Source: Mucor racemosus
Lineage: Eukaryota; Mucoromycota; Mucoromycetes; Mucorales; Mucoraceae
Direction: 5' to 3'
Assembly: GCA_027405735.1 (NCBI GenBank)
Contig: JAPEHQ010000014.1
Span: 1,054,001 to 1,118,000, forward strand
DNA: 64,000 bases
Shown here: positions 48,695 through 60,037 of the stretch, in pieces
Position numbering within the stretch: the first letter of the stretch is position 1
How the letters are laid out: the number at the start of each line of letters is the position of its first letter
Position numbers and translations under genes: made by a program
The notes under the pieces: generated by a model
What the model was told of the DNA's origin: nothing
Seen by the model: the letters and a program-made list of their open reading frames with translations, nothing else
The model's database searches: none

Positions 48695-49012
48695 TGTATA
48701 AGTGGATTATTCTTTTTCAAATGGTTTGTTTATTATTTATTTGTTAAAATTAAGAATATTCTCTTCGATGACAGCTCTCAGTAATATTTATTTGTGAAAC
48801 ATTTCATGCAGAAAGCTGATCATAAGACATTTATTGATTTGAAGTTCCTCATTAGGGTGGGACTTGAGTCCGGGACTCAGTATGCGAACTTGAAGATAAG
48901 TCCCTATTATTTTGATTATCTCGACGAAAAACCAATATTTTTTGCTAGAACAAAAAATGCAGAGTAGCAATCAATTAGACCTATCTTGTGAATACAAAAA
49001 TTAAGCCCTGGA

Positions 49013-49366
49013 TGATTTATCAAAATATGTTTATGTTAAATAAAACTAGAAAGTTTAGTCAAGTAAAGATATTGTCGTTTATTAAAAGGAAATAAAGAGG
49101 GTTTATATACTAATTGAGGCGAGGGAAATGATGATGTGATAAGGATTACTGTATAGGTGTTATTATTATCTATTATACTAAATGTGGTATGATGGTGGAA
49201 CATCATGCTTTAATGTCATGCTGTAATATCACGCTGTAATATCATGTATCATGCTGTAATATTATGCTGGAACTGTGGTTCCGTTGATGTTTAATTGACT
49301 TGAATTTCGGTTCCTGAACTATTGTTTTACTTTTGGATTTGACATCCGGTTAACAATGATACATCA
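49013..49366 (-). mobile_element. Solo LTR at the A-B repeat junction
   Basis: A 354-bp segment starts TGATTTATCA and ends TGATACATCA, so it has TG..CA ends in a short imperfect inverted repeat. The flanking bases CTGGA (49008-49012) and CTGAA (49367-49371) form a near-perfect 5-bp target duplication. The intact counterpart at 23540-23560 lacks the insert. On the minus strand it contains TATATAAACCC and later AATAAA, as expected for an LTR promoter and poly(A) signal. No internal retrotransposon sequence remains. Confidence 0.7.
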
Positions 49367-49371
49367 CTGAA

Positions 49372-52300
49372 TAATGAGTTTTAAGTTTTACAAAATAATA
49401 AACTAATGCTTTTAGTTGCAGAAAACAAAGAAAACCCCCCCTTGTGAATATTGATATAATTAATCTTCAATTATACATGATGGTTGATTCAATATATACT
49501 GCATAAAAGTTTATATTTTCTATTTTTACAAATCACTGTAAATTGAAAAAACCATCAGCAAAACATGATACTTCTGTCCAATAAAACCACCTGTTGTGTC
49601 CTATATTTTTATGTTTGATAAATAATACTTAAAAAAAAAGAATACAGTTAAAGAAAAATGAGTAATGAATCAGTTCTTCAGCAACTGTATAATAAAAACA
49701 AGATATCGTTTATTTAGATATAAAAGTATGGCCTTTTACTGTACTGTATATTGATTTGACATTGAGGTCCTGAGATGTAATTTAAGGTGGTAGTACTATC
49801 GAAGCATTAGATCTGTTCGATAGTAACCTATGGATTGAAATAAATCAATCATAATCTAACTGTGCTTGCAGAGCTTGTGAGTTGTCTTGTTTCAATGCTG
49901 CGCTAAATGTGCTTGGATGTTGTTTTGATAGCTATTTGATTGATTAACCGCTGGGATGAAATAATATGGTGTCATAATTGAGGTCCAAACGTTCTAGGTA
50001 ATTATTAGATTAAACTTGGTACGCTAGGAGTTTCTTATATCCGATATCAAGACTTTGCACTTCAATGCATGTCGTAGTCAATATATTGTAAGATGTATTA
50101 TTTATACTGTAGAAGGTGATAAAGTATGGTATTTGGTGGCATTACAACATGCATGATGATAAATAATAAATTGACGGAAGCATATACATACCTTTGGGCA
50201 TTATTCTCAAGCTTTTACATATAAAGTGTTTCTTGAGTGAAGAGTGATATGCCTTAAATAGTATTGTTCATGCAGTAATAATTATCCTGAAGTCCTTTTT
50301 TAAGGATAAGTTAAACTTGGTAACAAACCAATTTCTAACTAATGATGACTGAAGCAGGAACTGATAGAAATCCAAATATGCACTACGGCCGGCCTGTACT
50401 GCACAAGATGGTTTCGTTGTGCCCAGCAGGAGGTGGGCTGCACACTATAGCCTGAGCTGTTGTGCCCACTGAATATCATTAAAAAGATAACAATATGCAC
50501 ATGGGCACAACAAATAAAAGAAACTGCACACGAGCACAACGCTAACCCTGTATGTGCAGAATTATACACTATGTAGAAAAAGTCTCTTAATTCTCTTAAT
50601 TGTGCCACATTAAGGAAAATGAGAAAAATTTTACTGCTTAATTTTTTGAATTTTGTCTTAATATGGTACGATTAAGAAAATTAAGAGATTTTTGCTTCAT
50701 AGCTTATACTGTAGTTCATAGTGATATATTCTGTCCGTGTGCATAACATTAATTCTATGTGTACATAATCATAAAATCTGACCATGAGCATAATGAACTA
50801 ATTGTATGGGCACAAATTGGTTTGTACATGAGCATTGTGCCGTTCTCAAAATTCCATTACATTTTTTTACTGGAATGGATTTTTAAATTACATTTGCTTT
50901 TATTGTTATACATTATATAGACAATACAATTCAATACGTTGTTGATGTAAAACAATAGATGCAAGAACCAATATATTTACGATTATCATCATCTGTAAGT
51001 ATGTTTATAGCTATAATGTTTACAGTAAAAATGGTTTTTGCTCGAGCATAAACTTAAATAACGCTTACTGCTTAAATTTATATGCAAGCCAGATCTAAGA
51101 TTATATATGTCACTTTATCACACATAAAATTTAAACAAATTAACCTTCTTTATACTTACTATTTTATTCTACGGTTGTCAACTGTAAAAATATATGTTTT
51201 CAAGTACACAGTAGCTACGATCAAAACTATGGTTATTAGACAAAACATTAGATTATTCTTTTTTTTTGTTTCTAGATCATTTGAAATTTTATCACTTTTC
51301 TGAAACATTTCGTGGGTTTGTAGCCAGTTCTAGCTTTTGATTGAATAGATATAAATATCATTGCCTTAGATTTGATCTGGTAATCAAGAAATAAGTCCAA
51401 CAATACAGTAGTAAATAATGATATTTGATCCTAAAATGCGGTTAAATAAAAATATCAGTCTCTAATATAACGACTGCTACCTACTATATTAAAAAATTAG
51501 TCCCTTATATTAGAATGCGTATTCAGATACAAGAAAAGAATACCAGCTTGATAGTCTGATATGCCTTATCAAACTGTGAGTATATCCTTGGAATATGAAA
51601 ACAAAAAGAGAGAAACAACACACGCATAAAAGGATTCTCAAGACTCTACATTATTTAGCTCATTTAAAACCCTGCTAAATTACACATTTCAGTCAATGTA
51701 AAAGCAACATTACAGCGCATCAACCCATAAACTAAATAAAATAGGCAATATCTGCTATCAAAGAAACATGCATTTTGCTACTAGAAAAACCGTCTGCCAT
51801 ATCATACATTCGTTAAAAACTTGCAAAAGCAAGTCCGTAGAGCGACGCCATAATTGAGCATAACACGATCGAACGGCTAAGTCTCTTATACTATGGTATA
51901 TCTAAGCTTTAAATGAAAATACGTTTTTTTTTAACTTTTCTTATATTTACCCATGCACAGTCTGAAAATTCAGTTTTTGTAGCGGACATTTTCGGGGCTC
52001 ATTTTATCCTTACCAACACTCATGATTTTGATCAAAAAACAGAAAAATCAAATTTTGATACCAAAATCAACGTTTAAATATACTACATTGTGAGAGAAAC
52101 TTGTAGCCATAACTAATACACATTTTATAAAAGCTTAATATCAAATATTTAGTAATAAAAATTTGTAGTTTTGGCCCAAAAACGGTTTTTTGATTAAAAG
52201 GTTTTCATGTAATATTTTGCAATAAAAATGTTTGCTATTTTTTATTGAGCAAATAGAGCGGTAAATTCTGTATGTGTGTATAATTTTTATATTTATAATT

Positions 52301-52518
52301 GGTAGTAGAATTATTTCTAAATTTGCAAAACCAGAAAAAAAAAATTAAAAAATGTCAAAATTGATGATCTGGACAAAAATAATTTTCTAAATTAATATTC
52401 CGGTTATAAGCCTTGTAAGTCTTAAAAATAAGAGATTTTATAATGTTTGAGACTTTTTCAAGAATTAATGATGCTGTACCCACTTGATTCAAGCTTATTA
52501 CTGTAAATATTTATACAT
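49372..52518 (-). repeat. Long dispersed repeat B, copy B2 (inverted)
   Basis: Reverse-oriented homologue of 20450-23547 along its full length. It differs by the MITE at 50565-50708 and by scattered substitutions and small indels; by eye I judge it well over four fifths identical. Together with A4 it forms the inverted partner of the 20450-24705 block. Confidence 0.75.
50565..50708. mobile_element. MITE, ~144 bp, in repeat B2
   Basis: Present in B2 but absent at the matching site in B1 (near 22335). The ends CACTATGTAGAAAAAGTCTC and, on the other strand, AAGCTATGAAGCAAAAATCTC form an imperfect terminal inverted repeat of over 50 bp, so the element is nearly one long hairpin (inner arms CTTAATTGTGCCACATTAAG and CTTAATCGTACCATATTAAG). 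TA at both borders fits a Tc1/mariner-type target duplication. No coding capacity. Confidence 0.65.
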
Positions 52519-52970
52519 GATGATAGATTTATACCGAAATGCCATAAATATAAATCATTTTTATGTATACATTTTAAGGCCTCGAGACTTAATTCTTGCG
52601 GAGGGCATGTCAAAAACTGAACTGTAACAATGAAACAGGTACGCAGAATTATCAACAATAAGCGATATTAGGTGGAATTTGTATATCATTTTTTAGAGCC
52701 ATACTATCTAAAAGCTGCTAAGAAATCGCTTCAGTAGTCAGGATTTATGACAATTGATGCTAAAACGACCAAACGAAACGTATCTTTGATTCAAACAAAA
52801 CAAAAAAAAAAAAAAAAAGGTATGATTTCTCCTGTATCAATCAGCTATTATCCTGGTAAGCGATCCGCTAAAATTATAGCACAGTCTTGACAATTATCGA
52901 CACATAGTGATTAGAAAAGGTAATGATTAGGGTTTTTATTATGTATATGCTGTGAAAGACTAATCATCAT
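52519..52970. other. Intergenic DNA between repeat B2 and TAF6
   Basis: No gene. An A-run of about 18 lies near 52801-52818. The right end is the TAF6 3' flank. Confidence 0.5.
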
Positions 52971-54598
52971 TTAAGCGGCCAACTCGATTAAGCTTTTAAC
53001 CCTTGATTTTCTGTTTTCCTTCTCCAAATATGCTTGTCCAATGACTTCTCCAACGAAATCTATTAATTGTTTCTTTTCCTCCTCTGATGGAGCTGGGTCA
53101 TCCTCTTCCATATCATGTTCTGATTTCTCTCTTTTTAATGCAATATCATCTTGTTCGGCAATATGATCCAGTACAGTCTATAGTATCGAGAATTTAGAAT
53201 CACTATTAAATATCGAAATAATCAAACTTACCACCAATGCTTCTTTACATTTTAAAGCTTCTTGCACACGAACAGAATTTGCAGTATTGAGACCAAGTTG
53301 CAAACAATTCTCGGTATAGAATTTGATGTTGGGGGCAACCAACACACGAGTAACCTCAGTACCAATTTTATCTAATCCAATAATGGAACCATATTGCGTT
53401 GTAAGAGGCCTTGCAGGATCCAAAAACGCACGCAACAAAGTTTTTGTGATACGAGGTTGTAATGTATGATAAGCTTTACCATATTGATGGCAAATATTGG
53501 CGATTAATGTAGCGGCACGTTGACGAGTAGACCAATGGTCTTGTGTTTGTGGGTTTTCGCAAATGGTACGACCTACTAAACAAGAAAGAATAGGAGGAAT
53601 CAATTGATGAAGCTATAGGACATGTTAGTTTGTTGTTTAAGTGATATAGTGAAGTTTACATACATAAGGCTCCACAAATAAATGCTTATTATTTAATAAT
53701 GAAAAAGCCATCGATAACATGGCCTCCAAGACATCTAAATTCTTGTGATTTTGAGTAACTTTTTTGTGAATGTGTTGAACAAAATAAGGCAACAGTTGAT
53801 GTAAACCAGGATCTGATCGTAAACTTTCGAATGCTTGTGATTGTAATCTTTCGTCTTCACTCAAAACAGCTTCTGTAATTCTCTCAAAATACATTTGTAA
53901 TTCTTTGGATAATACATGCTTGACAAGTGGTTTGACATTGACTTGATCTGTTGTAATGCCGTTCGAAGAAGCATGATTTTTTGCACGTTTTGATAAAAGT
54001 TCTGCTTTGGCATCTAAATGTAATTTTGTCAATATCTTGTATTTTAGCATGACAACATATAATCTTACCACTTGGTGTGGGGTTTTGTGGAATAGCAGGT
54101 TGAACACCTTCAATGGCAAGCCAATGTGCTGTGAATGTAACATCCAATGGAATTTTTGGAAGCGGTTTATTTAATACTGAATCAAAATCAACTTCTTCGT
54201 CATCATCGAAATATATATCGTTGGCATTGACAGTTGTTTTTCTAAACTTGGGTGCTTCTCCACATGTATAACCGTAAAGAGGCTCGACATTTTTAACGCG
54301 AAGTGCAGCATTGATATCGTCTACAGATAATTTTGTTCTTTTCGAGTGTCGCATGAACTTTGCAGCTTCCTAATAGTGAATTAATATGCTATGATTCAAC
54401 GTTGAATACTAATTAAACGTACTTGAATTAATTCATGAACTCTATATTCAACGTCTTGAGCCAAAGCTGTAGCAACTTCGTCTTTCAAGTTGGAAATGCC
54501 TAAAGATTCTCCAACATTCTAACAACTAATTTAATATGTTATAATAATTTTAAATCAATTAAACTCACTTTGATGGTTTCCTTGGGAAATACACTCAT
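52971..54598 (-). CDS. TAF6: Transcription initiation factor TFIID/SAGA subunit TAF6
   Basis: Histone-fold subunit that pairs with TAF9 in the general transcription factor TFIID and in SAGA. Exons 54598-54569, 54518-54423, 54369-54069, 54013-53664, 53612-53232 and 53177-52971 give 454 residues; introns are 50-55 bp. The histone fold spans residues 1-75 (MSVFPKETIKNVGESLGISN, then VEYRVHELIQEAAKFMRHSK and SVDDINAALR). VEPLYGY follows, as in other TAF6 proteins. The middle region (residues about 170-400) is the HEAT-like domain: QMYFERITEAVL, DPGLHQLLPYFVQHI, LHQLIPPILSCLVGR, HWSTRQRAATLIANIC, YGSIIGLDKIG. The C-terminus is charged. Exon 1 is 30 bases. It shares its 5' flank with the PDRG1-like gene. 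Confidence 0.93.
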
Positions 54599-54780
54599 TG
54601 CTGCTATATAAGATAATGTGAGTCGCGTTGAGAATAAAGAAAAGAAAGAATGATGATGAAGCTTTTTATAATGACCGCAGAGAACTTTTTTGGCGAAATG
54701 AAAATTAAGCAAATATCAGTGGTGGCTTACATTAGTTGCTTTTTTCTTCTTGAAATTAACATTGATACGATACCAATATA
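54599..54780. promoter_or_regulatory. Divergent promoter, TAF6 / PDRG1-like
   Basis: Only 182 bp separate the two start codons, so both promoters and 5' leaders must share this space. I see no clear TATA box. The T/C-rich stretch TTGCTTTTTTCTTCTTG (54735-54751) lies before the plus-strand start. Confidence 0.55.
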
Positions 54781-55076
54781 AATGTCCAACAATATAGCAA
54801 ATCAAATCGAACAAAGTATGTACAAAATGTCGTTTAATCCATGTAGGATATTAACGTGAAGCATTGTAGCTCTTGCTGCAAAAGAGCACTTGGCAGAGGA
54901 AATATTAATTAATAAGCAAGCAGTAAAGTATATCTTATTTGCAGATATACCTACAATCGATAATTAACAAGATTTACTAGGTGATTGATTATGATAGAAG
55001 GAGAAATTCGAATAGAGAAGCATTATCAAATTTAAAAAATACTAAAGGTACACACTGCAAAAATTGATTTTATTTC

Positions 55077-55118
<42 letters not shown>

Positions 55119-55419
55119 ATGCATATATCAGATAAAAAATCATGGACATTTTTTGGAGACATGTTTATTAAATTGCCAACAGAAAATGCCAAAGCATTGA
55201 TAGAAAAAGGTAGGCGAAAAAATTGTTTGAATGCTATAAATTATTGATTTTTATTTTTTGTGTCTAGATCAAAAGTTATTAGATGAAAAAATAGATGAAT
55301 CAAAAGATATAATGAAACAAAATGCAATTGCGATACAACGAATGGAAGGCAAAAATGATGTTCATGGATTTAGTTTAAAAGGATTAACAGCAACTGATTT
55401 ATACAATAATTCTAAGTAA
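54781..55419 (+). CDS. PDRG1-like prefoldin-fold protein
   Basis: Small prefoldin beta-like subunit related to animal PDRG1, which belongs to the URI/R2TP prefoldin-like chaperone complex used in RNA polymerase assembly. Exons 54781-54814, 54870-54922, 54981-55047, 55132-55209 and 55268-55419 join to 127 residues (PDRG1 is about 130). Matching features: HLAEEILINKQAVIDYDRRR, NSNREAL, then WTFFGDMFIKLPTENAKALI and EKDQKLLDEKI, ending with a GFSLKGL motif. Two coiled-coil arms flank the central hairpin. Intron 3 contains a run of 35 T residues just before its acceptor. The last eight bases overlap the opposing phospholipase gene. Confidence 0.85.
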
Positions 55420-58400
55420 AAATAATCAATGGAGTCATTGTATCAATAATTGTGCCTTGCAGTAAATTTTCGTCTTTTAAGTAATCTTTGGGAAACAATA
55501 CTAAATGACCACGTATTTGATCTAATTGTTCACAAATCTCTTCTTCTGCCAAGTTGGGATCTGCTATATGACCCGTTTTCACTTTAACTGGATCAGGCAT
55601 AAATTTACGATGTTGTTCATATGTATGTACAGTGTCATCTGGAACACATCTAAATAATTGTCTATAAATTTGTGTATTGGTAGTTGCTCGTTTAAGCCAA
55701 ATGTTGTTGTATGTATGATCTGATAAAGGATCAAGAGCAGCTGCATCATGTCGTTTGGCATGACGATGCGTTTTAAATGTATCGTAAAAACTAAATGTTC
55801 GACTTGCTCTATCCAACATCTTTACAGGCTCATCTGCTTCAATGGTTCTAATATCTTGAGCATTGTTACGAGATCTTGCTAAACTTGGGTATGAATTCAT
55901 GTTGGTATTGAGGGATTGTGGTATATCAAGTGTTTCCACTTGATTTTCGTCTTCGTCTTGTAATAATTGAGACCATTTTTCAAAATTGAGTAGACCTAAA
56001 TGTTCTTTCCATAGTTGCATACGTAAAGTGTGTGCAAATTTAGCTGCTTTGTACTATTTTGAACAGTTAGTAAATTACACAAATATATATAATAAAGTGT
56101 GTGTTTTTTTTACCTCCTTGCCATCCATAAAAGAAGAGACCATTTCAGTATCTTCAACCAACATGGCAATTTCAGAATCACGATTACCCAGTTGAGAACG
56201 ATCATTGATATTTGCAGATCCCATAAGCACAATACGATCATCGACAATCATTAATTTATCATGAATATACAATAGTTCACTGACATAATCGTATCTATCA
56301 TCATCTACTAAATTACTGGCGCTACTAGTAGCCGATCCTCTTCTACTATTATTGCTTGTTTCTGGGTTCAATGAAGATTGTACACCAGGAATACTATTAG
56401 CTGTTGCTGTAGATGTAGTAGATTCATTTGTGTGTAATTTATGTAAATGCAAATGAGGATGAAGATGATGGTGAGTGTTCTCATCAAAAGGATCTTTGAC
56501 AGCTGCTTCATCACCAAACACAGACCCACTGTCATTAGTTGGTGGTTGTGTTAAAGGGGTTGTTTGTGGTTTACTGATTTTGATTTTACCATAGTTTCTT
56601 AAACTAAACCATGCAATATATTGATCTGCATCAATACCGTATTCTTTGAGTTTCTCAATGATGGAACTTCCACCACGAGAGATTGTTACGTATTGGAAAT
56701 GCATCACAGTTCTAGCATAATAATAATTATTAGCATTAGATATATTTGATTACAAAAATGATTATATATATATTATATATATACCTTGCAGAGGATGCTT
56801 CACTTGATGCTAAATCACCTTCAAATGCAGGAACAAGAGGTATAACAACATATACCTTAAACTTTTCACCTTTATCATGAGCTCTTCTAATTCTTTCAAC
56901 CAAAGCCTGAGCAATCTTATTGCGAAGCAGTTTATCATCTTGAGTTGTACTGATAAAAAATTGATTTTCAATATAAATAAAATGCTTTGAATGAGCAATA
57001 CATTCCATATAAGCATTATAAACTGAATGCTCACGCTCAACATCAGAACTCCAACGAGAAGAACTTCTTAACAATTGAACTCTGCATGTACCTGTGAAAT
57101 TGCTTTCATCTCGAGCAGCTACGTATTCACCTTTTGGCATTAAAAATGGTAAATTACGACGATGCATACTCTTTGTTGATTTCAAGAAATTCCATCTCTG
57201 AATAAAATGGCGTGATATATCTCTAGCAATTGGACCAACTACACCAAGAGTAACATCATGCCAAGGCATTCTAGGTGTAACTTTTCTATCCACGAGAGTT
57301 TTATCAAATTGAGCAACTATTATATACATAAAAAAAGTGTTAGTACAAAATGCTATAATATGCATGTTTCTATCTATATACCATCTACAAAATCTTTTAC
57401 TCGAGGATTAGAATAATCTTGGCCAGGGAATACTTCACGATCATGTCCTTCACCAGGATAATCGGAAAGGGAATGATTATGGGTATCGTATCTTCCAAAG
57501 CATAAATCGAGACCACCAATAAATGCTAAACGGTTATCAACTACAACGATTTTCTATATAATTTATAATATGAATTCATGTGCTTTTTATAAATGTTTGT
57601 GTTTGTGTACGTACCTCATGATGTGACCAAAACAAAACTGTATTATCATTTGAAAATGTATGATCTGGATGGCGTTGTACTATAATATTCGGATGAAGAT
57701 TTTGTAACCATTGCTTTGTATGCGCAGAATCGATTGTTAGTGCAAGTGACATTTCTTTATATACAACTATATAAATCTTGACACCTTCAACTGCTTTACG
57801 GTGAAGCAACCTATCTAATCTGAAATCTTCATTTTCTTCTGGTGGTCTTCTTAAATACTAAAATATCATGTCAATATAAAGTCATCTCAATGGTAGTAAT
57901 AACATTTAAATATACCAATTCTGGTGTTAACCACCAATCAGCTATATAAATTTCTACTTTTGCAGAAAGAATAGCTTCTGCAACAGCATTATAATGATCT
58001 ATTAAATACAAATTAATATAACGCCTTTCAAACAAACAAATAAACAAACAAACAAACAAATTACTTTCTGCATCAACAAACCACTTCACTTTGGCATTTG
58101 TACGTACTGGAGCAAATGAACCAAAACGATGATTTTGGACCCATGGACTTTCATTTCTAACCTTTTCCATACTTTCAAGCCATTGATCTACTTCACGTTT
58201 TGTACCTTTGATTTCAATCTTTCGAGATTGGTTGCTAATAGATATATGATAACTTCCTAAATAAACTCGAGGTTCCTGAATATCTATTTTAAGGCCATTA
58301 TCAAATAATAATACATCTGTTGGTGTAGATGATGCTGTATCTGTACAAAAAGCCATATATCTATATATACAACAACAATAAATAAAGCATCCTGTAATCA

Positions 58401-60037
58401 ATGTAAAGAACTTTCTTACGAATCTCTTAGAATAATCCATTCTGTACTCCATCGATGGGTTTTCCAAATTTGACAACATCTAGGGGAAACATAATTGATG
58501 CGATTACGCAAATAACCTTCTTTGCCCTTCCAGCCCATATCTTGTACAATACTAATGGCTGATAATTCCAAGAATTCACAAATATCGTAACTGACAGTAA
58601 CATGAGCACGCAATAGTAAAGCTCTCAAATATTGGGTCAATGCCACTCTACGATTAAGAGCGACTTTACTTTTAATACTTTCACCATCATCATGCTGTTG
58701 ATGTCCATGTGCTGATAGAGTAGGAGGAGATTCAGGTTCATCGCCACGGTAGTAAATACCTATTGTTGATTTTGCTGTATCAAGAAGATTAGCAAGTTGA
58801 TTCGGAAAAACGGGTGGATCAGGTACATAATCATAAAGGTTAGACTTGACTTTAAGTTTGATATGCAGAGCCACAAAATCAGCAATACCACGACGAATTA
58901 CCCATTTGACATCACCATATTGTAATTCAATACGAAATACCCATTGTCCAGTACCGTGCAGATATTCAGAATCAGTAACATTCAACTATAAACTGTTTGT
59001 GTTAGTACAGCCCATTTGTACATTTTAATATATTACTTACATAAATACATTGTAATAATATAGGTGGCTAATATAGACATTCATGATGAAACACAAGGAT
59101 TTAAAATTAGCATTTCTTATACAACAGGTTGTACGATTGTGTTACCTACCAAATTTCTTCCATATTCGTCCTTTGCAAAGGCTGCAAAAATAGGATCAAA
59201 AGCAGGCGGATAGTACGTGGCTAAGGTGTGTGATGGACCCAGCATTACATGTGTTTGATGAGAAGGCGGTGTGGGAGGTTGTGTCCCTGATTGTAAATTT
59301 GCAATCAATTTTAATTTATCTAATGTTCTATCCCATTTGTCTTTAATAATGCGACTATCGTCATATTCTCCTTCGCCTCCTGTTGCATTAGTATGGGTGC
59401 TGCTACTTTCAGTTTCAAGTCTTCTGTTTATTCTTGTTGTTCGTGCAGTTTTTAATATAGGGTGTGGTTGTTGTGGTGTTGGTAAACCTTGTTCTATTGT
59501 AGAATCCTCTGCTTGAAAAGGATGTGTAAAATAATTACTTTCTTCATCCATAGGTTCATCACTTAAGGGATAGACTTGATCGTTTTCCAAATCATAAGCG
59601 GAAGGCAATTTTTCTTCTTGTTCATTTTCCTCTTCTTCCAATACAGTTGGTTCCTCATCACGACCACGAACAGCACCTGTGGCTGATGTAGATGCATTTA
59701 GACTATGGTGGCGAGATCGATGACGATTCTCTCGTGCTGCACTTCTCATTAATTCAAATGTATCTCGATCTATATCTGCAGATTCATCATCAGAAAGCGG
59801 TTGCTCATCTGCTGTATTATCTATAGGATTCAGGAACGATATTCTATTTAATACACGTAACCACTGAGAACGAGTATCAGACATGGTACTGTCATTATGA
59901 ATTGATTCTCCTGTAGCTGCTATGCCTCGAGGAGTTGCTGTTGCTGATGATAAATGTTCATCATTTTCTTGTATTTCTTGTGCGTTTTGTCTAGAACGAA
60001 CAAAATACTCTGCTGTATCAGCTATTGGATTAGACAT
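55412..60037 (-). CDS. PLD1: Phospholipase D1 (PX-PH-HKD type)
   Basis: Hydrolyses phosphatidylcholine to phosphatidic acid at membranes; the yeast homologue is Spo14. Ten exons: 60037-59150, 59067-59041, 58985-58420, 58360-58065, 57998-57916, 57857-57615, 57553-57382, 57316-56785, 56711-56114 and 56053-55412, in frame to 1348 residues. Residues 1-296 are disordered and acidic. The PX domain starts near 306 ([20 protein letters not shown]) and PH follows (about 450-600, [16 protein letters not shown]). Catalytic HKD motif 1 is H700-E-K702-x4-D707 (in [16 protein letters not shown]) and motif 2 is H1086-D-K1088-x4-D1093 (ending [19 protein letters not shown]). A His/Ser/Thr-rich insert of about 110 residues (near 965-1075) lies just before motif 2. 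Exon 2 has only 27 bases. Confidence 0.93.

Larger units (their letters stand above)
46009..48904 (-). mobile_element. Crypton (tyrosine-recombinase element), 2896 bp
   Basis: An insertion inside copy A4, bounded on both sides by the direct repeat TATTATTTTG (45999-46008 and 48905-48914), one copy of which belongs to the uninterrupted repeat. It has no LTRs and no terminal inverted repeats and encodes one tyrosine recombinase with a C-terminal GCR1-type domain, which defines fungal Cryptons. Subterminal AAGTCC motifs occur at 46014, 46024, 46033 and 46120. At the other end the same motif lies at 48859-48865 (reversed) and at 48898-48904, where it forms the last bases of the element. CAGTATGC occurs near both ends in direct orientation. 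Confidence 0.85.
44940..49012 (-). mobile_element. Dispersed repeat family A, copy A4, split by a Crypton
   Basis: Inverted copy in two parts, 44940-46008 and 48905-49012, separated by the Crypton. The two parts rejoin to the same order seen in A3 and A2: ...GATAAAAACTATTATTTTG with ATTATCTCGACGAAAAACC, then the GATAGGTCTAATTGATT edge (minus strand). Beyond 49012 the A-B junction is itself broken by a solo LTR. Confidence 0.75.
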
